From Larus michahellis (Eukaryota; Chordata; Aves; Charadriiformes; Laridae), in assembly GCF_964199755.1 (NCBI RefSeq), contig NC_133903.1:2113001-2177000 (forward strand): a stretch of 64,000 bases of DNA, written 5' to 3'. How positions within the stretch are numbered: the stretch's first letter is position 1; each line of letters starts with the position of its first letter. Under the pieces are notes generated by a model. The model saw only the letters and a program-made list of their open reading frames with translations. It ran no database searches and had not been told where the DNA came from. This document shows, piece by piece, positions 57,501 to 64,000 of the stretch. The translations under genes were made by a program, and so were the position numbers.

Positions 57501-60500
57501 GCACCGTTTTCAGTGGACTTCAGACCTGATCTCCATTTCATTTTAAGTATACCTTCAGGGGCCTTTTCTTTTAAATAGCTGTTGCTGGGTTTTAGTTGAA
57601 ACGTATTTTTCCTGAGGTGAATATGTACATAAATAACCCAGGGCGGACATCACATGCCGAATACAGAACCCTCCATCCAACCCCCTCTTTGATTTCGGCA
57701 GGAGTTCAGTGAACAGAAAGGACAGTAGCAACAGCCTCCTGGTATTTTATTGGATTTCTGGCGATGGGATAATGTAGCAAATATGTGGTTCATGTTTGTT
57801 AGAAAAATGTAAGTGCATCATTCCTAAGCTGCAGAGATGCACAGCTTTCGGGATCAACTCCAAAAGCTTTAACAGCCCACCTAAAGTCTGGCAAGCTGCT
57901 GGTTACAGGGAATGTGTCATTTTTTGGCAATTAGAACAGCAAGGTCTCTGTAATTATCAAGATAAAAACCTGGGAACAAAGGAAAAAAAAACAAAACGCA
58001 TCACCAAAACCCAAAATCCTAAGGAAAAAATAAAAACACATTTCCAACAGAATAAGGGAAAATTCGTCCCCCGAACGGAACAGGACTGGGCTGCGCTGGG
58101 GAGGCGGCAGGTCCAGCGGCGACAAAGCACCGCCAACACCACGGGCTCCAAATCTCTTTTTGGGTACTTGTTTGCTTGCCTGGCCACCCACAGGAGAACA
58201 CGGGCTCTCCGGCAAAGGGCCAGCAAGGAGGGTTTCAGAAGAAGCCAGAGGAGCAGTTTTACCTTGGTCCCACTTACTCAAAGCCTGTCTCTTGCAGCAA
58301 AATTCCATGATTCTATGGAAAAAAACACCCGGGGAAAAGCTGTTCAAGCAGCTAAATATCCAACCGTGGCCGCGTGGCTTGGTTGCGCTCTACGGAGGAG
58401 TGCTGCCCCGCCACATTTACAGTCTCCAGTTCATCGTCACCCAAGCCCCTCAGCCGGGCTGGCTTTCCTTGGACACACTGCGGTCACACACCACAGACAC
58501 GGCTGCTATGGCTTTGTGGAGACATACGACAGACAAGAAGCCCCAGACAGAGGTGAAAGTGGCCCAAAAGACATCAAACACTACCTGCTACCACCCTCCG
58601 ATTGCATCTTTGTGAGCCACCGTCAAGTCCAACAAAGACAAAAGAAATGAACGTTATCCAGGAACGCCATTTCCAAAACCCAAATTTGTAGCTTCTGGAA
58701 TTTGTCAGAGGCTTTTCCAGCAAAAGCCAATCTGCTTTCCACAGGCAGCACTGTGCAGGCAGCTATGCCAAGTTTCTGTCAAACAACCATTTTAATGACA
58801 TTTTAAGTCCGAGTCCAAATTTTTGCTGGGACTGCAAGGAGAGCCGCTGCAGCGTAGACGAAAAGCCTGCCTAGCTTCACGCCCTGCCTCCGCATCTTCT
58901 ATCTGGTAAGTGCTCGCTGCAAGGACCTGCTTTTAAATGGCTTTGTGGAGGCATGAGACAGCCAGGGGCTTCTTCCAGGCGCTCCATGCATCGCCCCGGG
59001 TTTGCAGAGCCGCAGCAGTGATGGGCCACCCACCCCCCGAGAGCAGTGGCCAGCAGCAAGCTTCTGGAGGAGAGCAAAAGAGACAGGGGATTTGGCTATC
59101 AAGGCATGAAAATCTTGCATGATGGATTTGAAGAAGCTAAAGCTGAATTTGAGTATGCAAAATCATAACATGCTCAATTAAAATGCTAACTGGTTCCTTT
59201 TCTGTTTGGCTGTTTTACACGCACGGCCCAGTTCACCACAACGCTATTTTTCAGAATGGTTAAACACAGATTAAAAACATGTAGGAAACAGCCTGTGTCG
59301 GTACTACCTTAACCTTGTAGCAATTTCCTTTGGAAATTAAAGGAATCGATATGAATTAATAGGCTTACGAGCTTACAACAAAGAGAAGATGAACAACGAC
59401 CGCGGCCGGTTGGGACTGACGGCGCGGGCAGACCTCCGGCACTCGGCTGAGCGCAGAGCGATGCTCAGGCAGAGACTTCCCCAGGGTCAGGGCCCAGTTT
59501 GAGCCACCACAGGAGGCTCCACCAGTTGGGAACTGATGAGCAGCCGCTCCAAGAGGCCACGCCGCAGCTCCTCAAGCTTTACAGCCAAGACTTCCAGGAC
59601 TTTTGAAAGCCACAGATGTAAAATCTGAAGACCCTTATTAATAAGTAGGAGCCTGAGCAAAACACTCAACTTCACCCCTATGGACATTATGCTTTCAAGA
59701 AGTCCATCTACAAAGGACCAGCAAAAGGAGGTGAGTGAGGAAGAGGAGACCAGGCGAGAAGTCTGCATCCTTGACCATCATTATGCCCCATGCACGGGAG
59801 GGTAGGGGACCAGACTGACCTTCAGACACCACACTGAGGTGGTGGGCTTGGTAGCTCCTCTACCAAACGAACCAAACTTTCAATGATAATGTAAGAAAAA
59901 AAAAGTATCCAGGGATTTACTAGGCAATTTTCTCTCCACACATTTCAATCGTACCATAATACAATGAGCCACTTCTGCTAATAACTGTTCTTCTTCAGAT
60001 GACTGTACAGATGACTCCTCAAGATGTGAGCCTCACTGGGGTACATCCTCTCTCTTACTGATGTCTCATCGCGTTCCAGATAAGACAACCACCCAGTACA
60101 ACTCACGCCATTTCATTCTGCCCCGTTTTTCCTACCAGGGTACTCAACTGTGCTGGCAGTCAGCATCTTCGAATGTTCTGCATAAGGAGCAGATTTAGCT
60201 CCCACTTATCCAAGCACGGAGAGAGGAGCGGAGCGATGCACTGCGGCTCATACGCAGTTCCACAGGATGACGCTCTGTGTTCCCCAATCAAGCAAAAAGG
60301 CAACAGAAAAGGGTGTGAAGTATTGGGCAGGGACATGGATGTACCTCCAGTACTGCGAAAGCCCAGTAAGAGCTTGTCTCCACCTTCTTCTACCCGTTTT
60401 CATCCAAGCATACGGCTGAAAAAGCCTTTTTCCTTTGCTTTTCCTCAAAAGCGATGCTGCCCCTGTTGCTCACTGGTGACCCAAAACTCAGCCCCGTGCT

Positions 60501-63500
60501 CGCAGTGTATCTGCCCCAGAAAAGGCCGGGTGACAGCTCTCGCTCTGCTGCCGTGATGCACACAGCTGGGCCGTGACCACACATGACCATCCAAAGAGGG
60601 TTTTTGTGGTTTAAGTTCCTCACCTGAGGCTCTTCGGGCCAACGCTGCGGTGGTGTAGGAACATCCCAGAGTCTGGGCTTCACTGCAGCCTCAGGGACTG
60701 CCCAGTGGTGCAGAAGTTGGCTGCTCTGCTTGTTGCTCTGCTCGCTGCTCCTCATGCACGGGCCAAGCTGCTGGCAGAGAGAAGATGAGAGCAGAGCAAA
60801 GAAGGGGATTTTTATTTTTTGGTTGGGTGTTTTGGTTTTTTTTGCCTAAGCACAGCTGGTAAACTTTCCCTGGGCAATTCCAGAGCACCCCTCCGACCTT
60901 CGCCAAGTGTCTGACAGGGCCAGGAAGCCACAACGGGGTTTCTGGAGGATGCAGAAGCCAGACGCAGCAGGCATACACCATGTATTTCCCAAGGAGTCAA
61001 ACACAACATTGTAGGCAAGAAGAAAAAAGGGCAAGCTGGCGCTGCAGCACTTCTTCCCCCTTGCTCAGAACGTTGCAATTCTTCAAGCAATCAAAGTAGA
61101 CGGATTCCAGAAGCAGCATTATAAAATTAAGAAGCTTCAAATGAACCAACAGCCTGTCCTTATTACGGCTCGGATGTTAGCATCCTGACTTGCCGAGCCG
61201 GAGCTCCCGCAAAGCCTGCCCAGTCGCTGCGGCCGGCCAGCACGGGTTGTCGTGATTAGAAGCATCAAAAGCTCTTGGTGCTGCAGAAGGTGGGTTGGCA
61301 CACAACGGCACGCTGCCATCCGTCGCGGTGCCGCCCAGGGCTGTGAGCTGGGAACAACTCATGCGATTGCGGTGACCAGGCTGCAGCGAGGCGAGGAGAA
61401 AGCTAAATATACACCCCTTTAAAAAGCAGCGCTCCCCTGCTCTTGCTTAGCATGTGTCCGTCGAAAGGCACAGAGCGCCTCTGGCTAGAGGAAGAAAAAG
61501 ACAACCTGGCACGCTGCCCTCGAAACGCCCCCGACGCGTGACATGCCCACAGCTGCTCATACCGCAGCGGTGCCGGAGGGACATCTCTCACTGCAAGAGG
61601 TCGCATCCATCCCCACGCACCCTGCTGCTGCTGCGGAGCCCCAGCGGCGCCGGTCCGGAGAACACCTACCTGCACAGAGCTCCAGGCTCAGCCCAGAAAT
61701 CAGGGCATCCGGGCTGAAAACTGTCCCAGTGCAAAACAGGCACCAGTTGGGGGGCACAAAAGGGCCAGAAATTGCTCTTCAAGCTGCTTGCAAGAAGACC
61801 AGCCTTGCCTCATTCTCCCAATCAATCAATCAATCAATAACCAAAAAGAAACAACAACAACAACAAAAAAACGCTCCTGAACAACCTGAACATCAATCAA
61901 AAAGGCCCCTGCCCTGAAGGCACAACAGCAGCTAAGGCTGGAGTGCAACATCTACACTGAGACTTAAGAGCAAACAAAATTAAAATCCCCTAGAACTGTG
62001 TTCCTCCTACCAATGACAACCAGGTGAAAAATCTTGCTTCTCCACCCCCAGCATCACACGTACATGCAAGTCTCAAAATGGCACGGCCAGCTGTTGGATT
62101 TTGGAGCTCAGCGATACCAACGTGGTACTGGATCCTCTCAGGGCCACAACAGTTCACGAGAGCTGTCTGTTCACCAAGGACGGAAAACAACGGAGCTGCC
62201 GTCTTCAGCTGAGTTTGCACCATCTCCTCCCCTGGTCCTCCAGGAGCGCTCCGGCTGGGAGCGCCTTCCCAGTGGCTTCTCCTCGAACTCCCTCCCACAA
62301 AGGCAGAGGTATTCCAGAAACAGGAGAAGTTAAGAGGCTGGGGCTTTTTTTCCCCTCGAGAAAAATCATCCTAGCAAGACAATCACAACGCACGCAGAGC
62401 GTGGCCCTCCACAGTGCACGGTGGCTTTGCCAACCCTCACGTCATTTCTGTAATTGTAGGAACCATGGAAGCTGCTGCCAGAAGCCATTTTAGATCAAAC
62501 CCAAGATCGGGGAACACGGCATAAATGGGTGTTTTTCTCATTTTCAGGCCAGACACCATCGCTCACACCTAGGCCTTCCCAGATTTAGCATTTGGGCATC
62601 ATCAAATAGTGGGTAACGGGTGTATTGTGGAGGCACTTCACAGGCACGACAGGTCTTTCTCTCTCATCTTTCTACAAGACTTTTTGCATGATGTGGGAAG
62701 GCAATAACTCTTCCTAACAGCTATTACAAGATGATTAAAAATATAGATAAAGTCACCCCAAGGTCAAGCACAGGTACTCGCAAACCCTTTGGCCCCCCTC
62801 CAGCACCATTTCAGGTCTGGTGAACACAGCAGAGCCTTCCCCCTGCGAGGCCGGTAGCCCACCTGGGGAGCCCTACGAACCCTTCCAGTACTTCTGCTCT
62901 GGGCACCTCTTACTATGCTCAAACACATCACTCAGAGCCTCGCACACTGTTTTCACACCACTGCCATGACGCCGAACCACACCTCCGTCTTCAACTAGGG
63001 ACACCCCGTTGAAGCAGCAATACTGGGAGGGATCTCAGGGACCAGTATGCACCAGTTCGCTAATACTAAAGTACCGGCTCAGGAAATTACGCCCTCCAGG
63101 CCCTCTGTGAAGGTTGTTTTTACAAAGATACAACCTCCCCTGGGTACTCTGCAGGGCTGGACCCTACAAACCAATTTCAGTTCACCTTCTTGCTCCCTGG
63201 ATGGCACAGCGCCTTCTGGCCACTCAGCCCTCTTGGTCTGCAAGGTCTACCCCAGCTTATAGCGAGATTCACTCTATGCTGCCTGCGAGACGATATCTTT
63301 GCAGTATCTTCAGAGAGGAGATTATCGGTCACTTAGGCAAAAACAGAAAATCCACCACCCTGGCACTAAACCCCAGCACTTTTGCATTATAAGTAACCTA
63401 GCACATCATCTGGCAGGTAAGCAAGTTACGTTTCGATGCATAAAGGCAGAGGAAATGGGGTAGGAACGGGCATTTCCGTAGCTCTAGAAAGTTGGAGGAG

Positions 63501-63834
63501 TCTGGGGAACAGAGAAACAATTGACTTCCCTGCATCATCTCAACTATACTTATCAAATCAGATCCCACACGTAGCATAAACTCTACCACATGTGTGAGGA
63601 AGAACAAAGACTTTCAGGGCCTTTTATAAATGAAACCTCCTTTGTGGCTAAATACAAAAAGCATCGCTCTAAAACTAAAATATTCAGAGGCCGCAGCTGC
63701 ACAAACAATGAATGGTGTTTACCAGCAAAGGTATTTACTTACTGACAGTCAAGAAACGTTGGCTTGTAATAAAACGGTGGCATTTTAGACTCATATTTTG
63801 CTTTTGCTATGTTGTTTCCATTCGAGGCCATAAA
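15507..63834 (-). CDS. ADAP1: ADAP1 (centaurin-alpha-1), 3' nine coding exons, 5' end beyond the window
   Basis: In transcript order the exons are 63834-63743, 54399-54317, 27824-27712, 25655-25509, 19596-19513, 17188-17126, 16799-16728, 16273-16045 and 15535-15507. All boundaries are GT-AG and the phases agree; they give 912 nt, that is 303 residues plus TAG. Human ADAP1 has 374 residues as I recall, so about 71 N-terminal residues, including the CxxC zinc finger and arginine finger of the ArfGAP domain, lie past base 64000. Present are the end of the ArfGAP domain (residues 1 to about 50 here), PH1 (about 58-170, with [20 protein letters not shown]) and PH2 (about 180-290, with [20 protein letters not shown]). 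The end EAHFKHKP is the conserved C-terminus. ADAP1 binds PtdIns(3,4,5)P3 and Ins(1,3,4,5)P4 through its PH domains, acts on ARF6 at the plasma membrane and is brain-enriched. No defect is seen. Confidence 0.97.
15536..16044 (-). other. ADAP1: ADAP1 last intron, with a minisatellite
   Basis: This is a 509-nt GT-AG intron. About a third of it is a CCATCC-rich array, which makes several spurious glycine- and tryptophan-rich open frames on the minus strand. Nothing else is recognised. Confidence 0.9.
15832..16011. repeat. CCATCC-like imperfect minisatellite
   Basis: Degenerate units of the type CCCCTCCATCCAT recur about ten times over 180 bases, with variable spacing and frequent CCCC runs. The minus strand is correspondingly GGATGG-rich. 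Unit variation shows the array is not freshly expanded. Confidence 0.85.
16045..16273 (-). CDS. ADAP1: ADAP1 exon: remainder of PH domain 2
   Basis: The acceptor is GTCCCCTAG and the donor is GTGGGT. It encodes 76 residues, [20 protein letters not shown] through [11 protein letters not shown], plus the first base of a Val codon. It includes [19 protein letters not shown] and the Trp of the PH2 C-terminal helix (LEWITTFQ). Confidence 0.96.
16274..16727 (-). other. ADAP1: ADAP1 intron between PH2 exons
   Basis: This is a 454-nt GT-AG intron containing the ATC/ATT trinucleotide repeat at 16621-16695 close to the upstream exon. The next intron upstream (16800-17125) is 326 nt with no recognised repeat. 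Confidence 0.88.
16621..16695. repeat. ATC/ATT trinucleotide microsatellite
   Basis: An interrupted array of ATC, ATT and GTA units, starting ATATTATTATG and continuing as CATCATCATC, lies in an ADAP1 intron. The 3' end of the array is about 33 nt from the exon at 16728. Confidence 0.88.
16728..16799 (-). CDS. ADAP1: ADAP1 exon: PH domain 2 strands beta2-beta4
   Basis: The acceptor is GCCTCTTCAG and the donor is GTAAGA. It encodes 24 residues, [20 protein letters not shown] plus KDPL, with the KKRWF basic motif used for inositol phosphate binding. Both ends are phase 0. Confidence 0.96.
17126..17188 (-). CDS. ADAP1: ADAP1 exon: start of PH domain 2
   Basis: The acceptor is CTGCTCCAG and the donor is GTAGGA. 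It encodes 21 residues, [20 protein letters not shown] plus K, the inter-PH linker and first strand of PH2. Both ends are phase 0. Confidence 0.95.
17189..19512 (-). other. ADAP1: ADAP1 intron between the two PH domains
   Basis: This is a 2.3-kb GT-AG intron with C-rich runs near 17527-17545 and 17692-17730, a CA repeat at 19263-19302 and a G-rich run at 19456-19481. No gene, LINE or LTR was recognised in it. Confidence 0.88.
19263..19302. repeat. (CA)n microsatellite with a CG-alternating end
   Basis: Eleven CA units are followed by CGCGCGCACGCG. The whole is an alternating purine-pyrimidine run, a potential Z-DNA former, inside an ADAP1 intron. Confidence 0.92.
19513..19596 (-). CDS. ADAP1: ADAP1 exon: C-terminal helix of PH domain 1
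   Basis: The acceptor is TTTTATTAG and the donor is GTGAGT. It encodes 28 residues, [20 protein letters not shown] and FPGASDVD. The invariant Trp of the PH C-terminal helix is in VDWFN. Both ends are phase 0. Confidence 0.96.
21111..21146. repeat. (TATATC)n hexanucleotide repeat
   Basis: About four units of TATATC lie in tandem after TATATACATA. It is a short intronic satellite. Confidence 0.9.
21708..22024 (-). mobile_element. CR1 LINE, 5'-truncated, minus strand
   Basis: The + strand reads as the reverse complement of a CR1 3' end: AATCATAGAA near 21711, then AAGGGACC, CATCTAGTCCAACCCCC and the ATCTTCAACCAGATCA block. The minus frame retains the CR1 ORF2 tail (for example [15 protein letters not shown]). 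About 315 bases remain. The element stops where the putative LTR begins. Confidence 0.85.
22031..22713 (+). mobile_element. Probable solo LTR of an avian endogenous retrovirus
   Basis: The block starts TGTGGCGGTG and ends near CACCGCCGC, so the ends carry a 7-bp inverted repeat (GGCGGTG at 22034-22040, CACCGCC at 22705-22711). It has a TATA-like box (TATAAAG at 22415-22421) and differs in composition from both flanks. A length of about 680 bases suits an LTR. No internal retroviral sequence adjoins it, and I see no clean target-site duplication. The last bases look mutated from a canonical CA end. The family assignment (ERVL-like) is a guess. Confidence 0.55.
22714..23115 (+). promoter_or_regulatory. 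Intronic CpG island in ADAP1
   Basis: About 400 bases have very high GC and dozens of CpG dinucleotides, bordered by the LTR on one side and ordinary intron on the other. A strong + strand splice donor (CGG then GTGAGC) is at 23081. The island could be an internal or antisense promoter, or simply GC-rich intron. The open frames inside it are compositional. Confidence 0.5.
24532..24554. repeat. (GA)n microsatellite
   Basis: A G run is followed by about eight GA units in an ADAP1 intron. A TATATATC stretch follows within 20 bases. Confidence 0.88.
25509..25655 (-). CDS. ADAP1: ADAP1 exon: core of PH domain 1
   Basis: The acceptor is GTTTTCCAG and the donor is GTGAGA. It encodes 49 residues, [20 protein letters not shown] through [10 protein letters not shown], in phase 0 at both ends. 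The segment is nearly identical to human ADAP1. Confidence 0.96.
25656..27711 (-). other. ADAP1: ADAP1 intron within PH domain 1 (upstream)
   Basis: This is a 2.06-kb GT-AG intron with no recognised repeat, RNA gene or credible coding frame. Confidence 0.88.
27712..27824 (-). CDS. ADAP1: ADAP1 exon: start of PH domain 1
   Basis: The acceptor is CTGCTGCAG and the donor is GTGAGT. After completing a Gly codon it encodes [20 protein letters not shown] followed by [17 protein letters not shown]. The K/R residues in the beta1-beta2 loop (WKRGR, SRKF) are the phosphoinositide-binding basic residues expected of PH1. Confidence 0.96.
29574..30412 (-). mobile_element. CR1 LINE, 5'-truncated copy with an open ORF2 tail
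   Basis: The minus strand encodes about 250 uninterrupted residues of the C-terminal end of the CR1 reverse-transcriptase ORF (for example [40 protein letters not shown] and [20 protein letters not shown]). The 3' end reads as the CR1 tail with ATTCTATG octamers. An intact frame over this length suggests a fairly young insertion. It lacks the endonuclease and catalytic reverse-transcriptase core, so it is not autonomous. Confidence 0.93.
30622..30963 (-). mobile_element. CR1 LINE 3' fragment, minus strand
   Basis: The + strand carries TCATAGAATCACAGAATG, then GGTTGGAAGGGACCTCTAAA and the CATCTTCAACTAGATCAGG block of a CR1 3' end. It is a second, diverged copy 200 bases from the larger CR1 and in the same orientation. 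Its 5' end abuts the AT tract. Confidence 0.9.
30985..31140. repeat. AT dinucleotide-rich tract flanked by 11-bp direct repeats
   Basis: About 156 bases consist almost only of TA/AT with occasional GTATTTTTA interruptions. GTCCATCAATT occurs on both sides, at 30964-30974 and 31143-31153. Confidence 0.9.
31911..31940. repeat. GA-rich microsatellite
   Basis: Interrupted GAGAGA units (GATGAGAGAG, ATGAGAGAGA, GGAGAGAGAG) form a purine run of about 30 bases in the large ADAP1 intron. Confidence 0.85.
35860..36140. promoter_or_regulatory. Candidate homeodomain/SOX/POU-type regulatory element
   Basis: The stretch carries an octamer ATGCAAAT (35900-35907), a palindromic SOX pair ACAATTATTGT (35991-36001), several TAAT/ATTA cores and GGCAATTAGC (36111-36120). 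It lies in the large ADAP1 intron with no repeat signature. This is a motif-based guess and needs cross-species conservation to stand. Confidence 0.3.
45132..45166. repeat. 9-bp tandem repeat (CAGTCACCC)
   Basis: One variant unit CAATCACCC, two exact CAGTCACCC units and a partial fourth unit lie in tandem. It is a short intronic satellite. Confidence 0.85.
52156..52226 (+). mobile_element. Short CR1 3'-end fragment, plus strand, with an inverted duplication
   Basis: The pieces TTAGGTTAATGGTTGGACTC, GATCTTAAGGGTC and TTTTCCAACCTAAATG match the CR1 3' end in order (compare the copy at 1447-1540). Between the first two, 16 bases replace the expected GAT, and they are an inverted copy of the preceding TGTTAGGTTAATG. 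Confidence 0.75.
54317..54399 (-). CDS. ADAP1: ADAP1 exon: ArfGAP-PH1 linker
   Basis: The acceptor is TTTTTTTCCAG and the donor is GTAGCG. It encodes [20 protein letters not shown] and KQEPYSA plus one base of a Gly codon. The basic helix [13 protein letters not shown] is near-identical to mammalian ADAP1. The intron that follows it is the largest in the window, 26.5 kb. Confidence 0.95.
56947..56977. repeat. 12-bp tandem repeat (ACGGCAGGTCCC)
   Basis: Two exact units and a partial third are present. The corresponding minus-strand frame encodes repeated WDLP residues, which is a consequence of the repeat and not evidence of a gene. Confidence 0.85.
61820..61870. repeat. (AATC)n followed by (ACA)n microsatellites
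   Basis: Four to five AATC units are followed within 12 bases by four to five ACA units and an A run, all in an ADAP1 intron. Confidence 0.88.
63743..63834 (-). CDS. ADAP1: ADAP1 exon: end of ArfGAP domain (first visible)
   Basis: Minus-strand acceptor CTTTACAG, donor GTAAGT. It encodes [20 protein letters not shown] and [10 protein letters not shown] plus CA of a split Gln codon. This corresponds to about human residues 72-102 in the C-terminal part of the ArfGAP fold. Relative to human it differs at several solvent-type positions (human PTPSDCQ, here PTFLDCQ). Confidence 0.94.
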
Positions 63835-64000
63835 CTGTAAAGAGAGAAAAACCAGAAAGAATTAAAAAATGTTAATGGTATTTTCCCTTGTCCTCTTTCG
63901 CTTCTACAGAACGATGAAATTATTGGGATGGGGCCTCTGTTCACTAATTGACAGGCTTCCCCCAGACTGGGCAGAGGAGGGAGGCTGGAAAGGCTGTGCC
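63835..64000 (-). other. ADAP1: Part of the next upstream ADAP1 intron
   Basis: The window ends inside the intron that precedes the exon at 63834. The polypyrimidine tract and acceptor TTTACAG are visible; the donor and the upstream exons are not. Confidence 0.85.

Larger units (their letters stand above)
54400..63742 (-). other. ADAP1: ADAP1 9.3-kb intron upstream of the linker exon
   Basis: This GT-AG intron holds short tandem repeats at 56947 and 61820 and a long unexplained open frame at 57796-58650. I recognise no gene, LINE or LTR copy in it, apart from a weak CR1-tail-like motif near 58302. Confidence 0.88.

Noticed and set aside
58302-58321. CR1 3' tail-like motif (CCATGATTCTATGG)
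   Set aside because: Only the terminal octamer-like bases match, with no upstream CR1 sequence, so a CR1 call is not supported.

Overview
The window is vertebrate nuclear DNA, almost certainly from a bird. It has long introns with GT-AG boundaries, a CpG-island promoter, several CR1 LINE fragments (the main avian interspersed repeat), a probable solo endogenous-retrovirus LTR, and GC-rich sequence of the kind found on avian microchromosomes. The species cannot be named from the sequence alone. There is no operon, CRISPR array, phage or other prokaryotic feature.

Two protein-coding genes account for essentially all the coding sequence, and they point tail to tail. On the left, GET4 is complete on the + strand: nine coding exons from 228 to 11785 encode 327 residues. 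Its CpG-island promoter and first exon lie at the left edge. On the right, ADAP1 (centaurin-alpha-1) lies on the minus strand. Its last nine coding exons are present between 63834 and 15507 and encode 303 residues. The upstream exons, which carry the N-terminal ArfGAP zinc finger, are beyond the right edge. The GET4-ADAP1 pairing and convergent orientation agree with the arrangement I recall for human 7p22.3.

Between the genes (about 11.8-15.5 kb) lie the GET4 3' UTR with proximal and distal poly(A) signals, an unusually CpG-rich block at 12.1-12.65 kb, a roughly 900-bp AT-rich and CA/TG-rich tract, and the probable ADAP1 3' UTR. The ADAP1 introns hold most of the remaining sequence: microsatellites, a CCATCC-like minisatellite, CR1 copies near 21.7, 29.6, 30.6 and 52.2 kb, a putative solo LTR at 22.03-22.71 kb and an intronic CpG island at 22.72-23.11 kb. 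The intron between ADAP1 exons at 27824 and 54317 is 26.5 kb long.

The two products are not known to act together. GET4 is a cytosolic scaffold of the BAG6-GET4-UBL4A complex, which hands tail-anchored membrane proteins to the GET3/TRC40 ATPase. ADAP1 is a phosphoinositide-binding ArfGAP adaptor with two PH domains. I found no convincing undescribed multi-gene system. The observations most worth checking are an 84-nt GET4 intron that is in frame and stop-free, an intronic CpG island in ADAP1 with an antisense-oriented splice donor, a CR1 fragment carrying a snap-back inverted duplication, an AT tract flanked by direct repeats beside a CR1 end, and the CpG-rich open block downstream of GET4.
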